From JBLHOS01 sp047623825 (lineage in GTDB: Bacteria; Pseudomonadota; Alphaproteobacteria; Rhodobacterales; Rhodobacteraceae): a stretch of 64,000 bases of DNA. This document shows positions 61,951 to 64,000 of the stretch, piece after piece. The notes under the pieces are model-generated. The model saw only the letters and a program-made list of their open reading frames with translations. It did not search any database and was not told where the DNA came from. The stretch's first letter is position 1. Each line of letters opens with the position of its first letter. Position numbers and translations under genes: made by a program. The stretch covers positions 1 to 64,000 of the forward strand of contig JBLHOS010000004.1 in the NCBI GenBank assembly GCA_047623825.1, in the 5' to 3' direction.

Positions 61951-63933
61951 TCATCGCCCCAGGAGGCGTCGAAGCTGGTCTTCGGCCTCCTGGCGCAACT
62001 GATCTTGCAGATTTTCTTGGATATTTTCTGTGCCCTGACCAAGCAAACCTTGCGCCTCTTCGGCCAGCTGGTCTCGGACTTGCTGTTCCAGCCTCTGGGT
62101 CTCAACGGCCAATCGCTCACGCGCGGCGGCCTCAACTGCGTCCAGTTCCGCCTCCAGCTCTTGGCGCGCCAAAAATTCCAGATCGGGTCTGAAACTTAGA
62201 TTGGCCCAAGGTCCAGAGATCAGAATCGGCACCGAAAATCCGCCTGCTCCGCCCTCAGACAGCACACGCGGGATCATTCGGTAGTCTAGCGTCTGGGCGC
62301 CAATGTTGACGGCTCCCGCTCCTGATACCTCTCCAAAAGAGGCTGCCAGCAGAAAATCATCGTTGCTCAGCACGCCGCCATTGATCGTAAAGCTGCTGGT
62401 CATACTGTCGTAGACAGTTCGCGTCCCCTCACCCTGATAAGACATATCAAGATTGCGCAGCATTCCGCCCAGATCAAGGCCCTGTATAGTGCCACCACCA
62501 AGATCAAGTCGCCCTTGGCCACTAAGGCTGCGCATGATCGCATCCATCGAGTTGCCCACACCCAGAAATTGCAGCTGGGCCGAGCCCTGACCCTCAAGTC
62601 GATCATAATCAGCCAGCTCAGACAAAAGCGGGCTTAGTTGCACATTGTTGAGCGTAAGCGTGCCGCCCACCGACAATCCGCCCCGGCCATTGACCACGAA
62701 CTCACCGCCAAGCGATCCGCCATATAGGGCGATCTGGCGCAGCTCGAGGACCATACGGCCCGCAGTTAGCGCTGAACGGATTTCGGTCGCCCCAAGTCGC
62801 GCCGCACCCAAATCCACCGCCTCAAAGATCGTGACCACATCCAGATCAACGCCGAATAGACCGCTGACATCAATTGCCTCATTCGACCAACCACTGGAAG
62901 CCGCACTATCAGAGCCCCCGTCACTAAGCGTGCTAAGATCAAGCACGCTGCCTTGGATCCGGCCGCGTACCAGCATCCGTTCATCCTGCGGTAGAATATC
63001 AAGATCAGCGACCAGTTGGTTCTGATCCAGCGTCACTTGTGCCTGACGCAAATGAATTGACCCTTCCGACGCATACGTCACCTGTGCGTTCAGCTCGATC
63101 TCATCGCGCCCAAAACCGCGCGGCAGAACCGGGGCTGCCGATCCTGCAATTGCCATAACCGGACCCAGATCGTTGATCGCCACGTTGACTTGTCCATCAA
63201 ATCCGACGGGCGCGATACCCGCACGTCCGTCCAAACCAACGGTGCCGCCGTCCCATGACAGCGCCAATGTGAGGGGTTCCACGCCGCCTGCCAGAAACGC
63301 CGACGTACTCTCAATGCGTCCCTCAAGCTCTAGCGGGGTGCCGTTCAATATCGCGCTCATGGCCAGTGTCAAAGGCCCGGCAGGATCAGGCAAAGTTACC
63401 CGCGCATCCACGCCCTCCAGGGTCAAATCCTGCCCCGTGCTCAGATCCAAAAACCGCACGCGCGCATTCGATAATTCGGCCTGCTCAAAACTAAAGGTGA
63501 TCCCGTTGGCTGTCGTTTCCTCTTCGACGATCGTCTCTGCGGCGACTGCAGTATCCAACGCCCAGCTTTCGATGCCATCTGCGCGGCGCACAAACACCAG
63601 ATCCGGGCCCGCAAATTCGAACCCTTCCAGTTTGACCTCACCACTAAACAAAGATGCCCAACTGACCGCGATATGCATTCTGTCAGCGCGCATTAATGGG
63701 CCTTGGGTCACCCAATCAGGGTTGCCAATTTCCACATCCATGACCCGAACACCCAGACTGGGAAACAGTGAGGGCCGGATCCCACCATCGATCCGCAGAC
63801 TGCGCCCTGTTGTTTGTTCAAACCGCTCATAGGCGGCCGCGACAATCCGATCCGTCGGGATCACAAACAACGAACTGACCGCGATCACGACAATCAGAAC
63901 AACAACTCCCAAAATTCGAACAATCCAGCGCAT
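61951..63933 (-). CDS. AsmA family protein
   Basis: A 660-residue inner-membrane-anchored protein of the AsmA family, tied in E. coli to outer membrane protein and lipid homeostasis. Residues ~1-25 are a membrane helix (RILGVVVLIVVIAVSSLFVI), then the typical VRVMDVEIGNPDW, a long beta-rich domain, and a C-terminal helical tail with coiled-coil. ATG at 63933 follows AAAGGAG. Convergent with gcrA. The specific lipid or protein role is unknown. Confidence 0.9.
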   Translation of the reverse strand: MRWIVRILGVVVLIVVIAVSSLFVIPTDRIVAAAYERFEQTTGRSLRIDGGIRPSLFPSLGVRVMDVEIGNPDWVTQGPLMRADRMHIAVSWASLFSGEVKLEGFEFAGPDLVFVRRADGIESWALDTAVAAETIVEEETTANGITFSFEQAELSNARVRFLDLSTGQDLTLEGVDARVTLPDPAGPLTLAMSAILNGTPLELEGRIESTSAFLAGGVEPLTLALSWDGGTVGLDGRAGIAPVGFDGQVNVAINDLGPVMAIAGSAAPVLPRGFGRDEIELNAQVTYASEGSIHLRQAQVTLDQNQLVADLDILPQDERMLVRGRIQGSVLDLSTLSDGGSDSAASSGWSNEAIDVSGLFGVDLDVVTIFEAVDLGAARLGATEIRSALTAGRMVLELRQIALYGGSLGGEFVVNGRGGLSVGGTLTLNNVQLSPLLSELADYDRLEGQGSAQLQFLGVGNSMDAIMRSLSGQGRLDLGGGTIQGLDLGGMLRNLDMSYQGEGTRTVYDSMTSSFTINGGVLSNDDFLLAASFGEVSGAGAVNIGAQTLDYRMIPRVLSEGGAGGFSVPILISGPWANLSFRPDLEFLARQELEAELDAVEAAARERLAVETQRLEQQVRDQLAEEAQGLLGQGTENIQENLQDQLRQEAEDQLRRLLGR

Positions 63934-64000
63934 GCAGGCTCCTTTGCGTTTTTGTACTTTAGTCACATAAGGCCACCTGTCACAATGATGGCTCTGTGGG

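Overview
The window looks like the chromosome of an alphaproteobacterium of the order Rhodobacterales (Roseobacter-type Rhodobacteraceae). The evidence is the gene content: a GcrA cell-cycle regulator, a DUF1150 gene behind a small heat-shock gene, a phosphatidylcholine synthase, a fused ATP sulfurylase/APS kinase, the lgt-midA-pgeF cluster, a five-gene F1 ATP synthase operon without F0 genes, and DUF484 next to xerC. No replication origin, rRNA, tRNA, CRISPR array or intact mobile element was recognised. Most of the window is tightly packed housekeeping DNA, with many ATGA or GTGA stop/start overlaps.

Layout, left to right. 1-4.3 kb: a partial DUF2726 gene, ubiK, the lipoprotein cluster lgt-midA-pgeF, then two very small ORFs ending at a strong terminator. 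4.3-10.8 kb: TPR-sulfotransferase and lrp, divergent from trxB, then sat-cysC (sulfate activation) and an orphan GT10 glycosyltransferase. 10.9-13.6 kb: hsp20-DUF1150 behind a sigma-32-like promoter, then DUF465 and purEK. 13.6-19.2 kb: lipase, Nudix, EamA transporter, a lone phnM, and groES-groEL behind a CIRCE operator. 19.2-23.3 kb: a 570-bp gene-poor stretch, ppaC, then modABC (molybdate uptake). 23.4-28.5 kb: HAD phosphatase, MaoC hydratase, ribF, YcgN-like, a chromene-isomerase-like DsbA protein, prs and an H-type lectin gene. 28.6-33.5 kb: atpHAGDC. 33.8-38.9 kb: methyltransferase, gloB, clpA, M23 peptidase.

38.9-46.9 kb: a MotA/ExbB-like plus MotB/OmpA-like two-gene motor, chaC, DUF2125, and the chain hisC-tyrA-extensin-like peptidase. 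47-53.5 kb: priA, fsa, DUF484, xerC, pcs, a Flp-like pilin and suhB. 53.5-54.2 kb: a decayed alternative oxidase gene. 54.3-64 kb: metR-like regulator, metF, a thioesterase, argD-argF, a serine-hydrolase homologue lacking its nucleophile, an ABC-2 permease, gcrA and an AsmA protein.

Most notable points: the alternative oxidase relic has three independent lesions, two of which remove di-iron ligands. The ExbB/OmpA pair resembles the ZorA/ZorB motor but has no Zorya effector genes beside it. There is a beta-lactamase-fold protein whose SxxK serine is alanine. Two tiny ORFs form a possible bicistronic unit. No complete new defence or biosynthetic system could be demonstrated.
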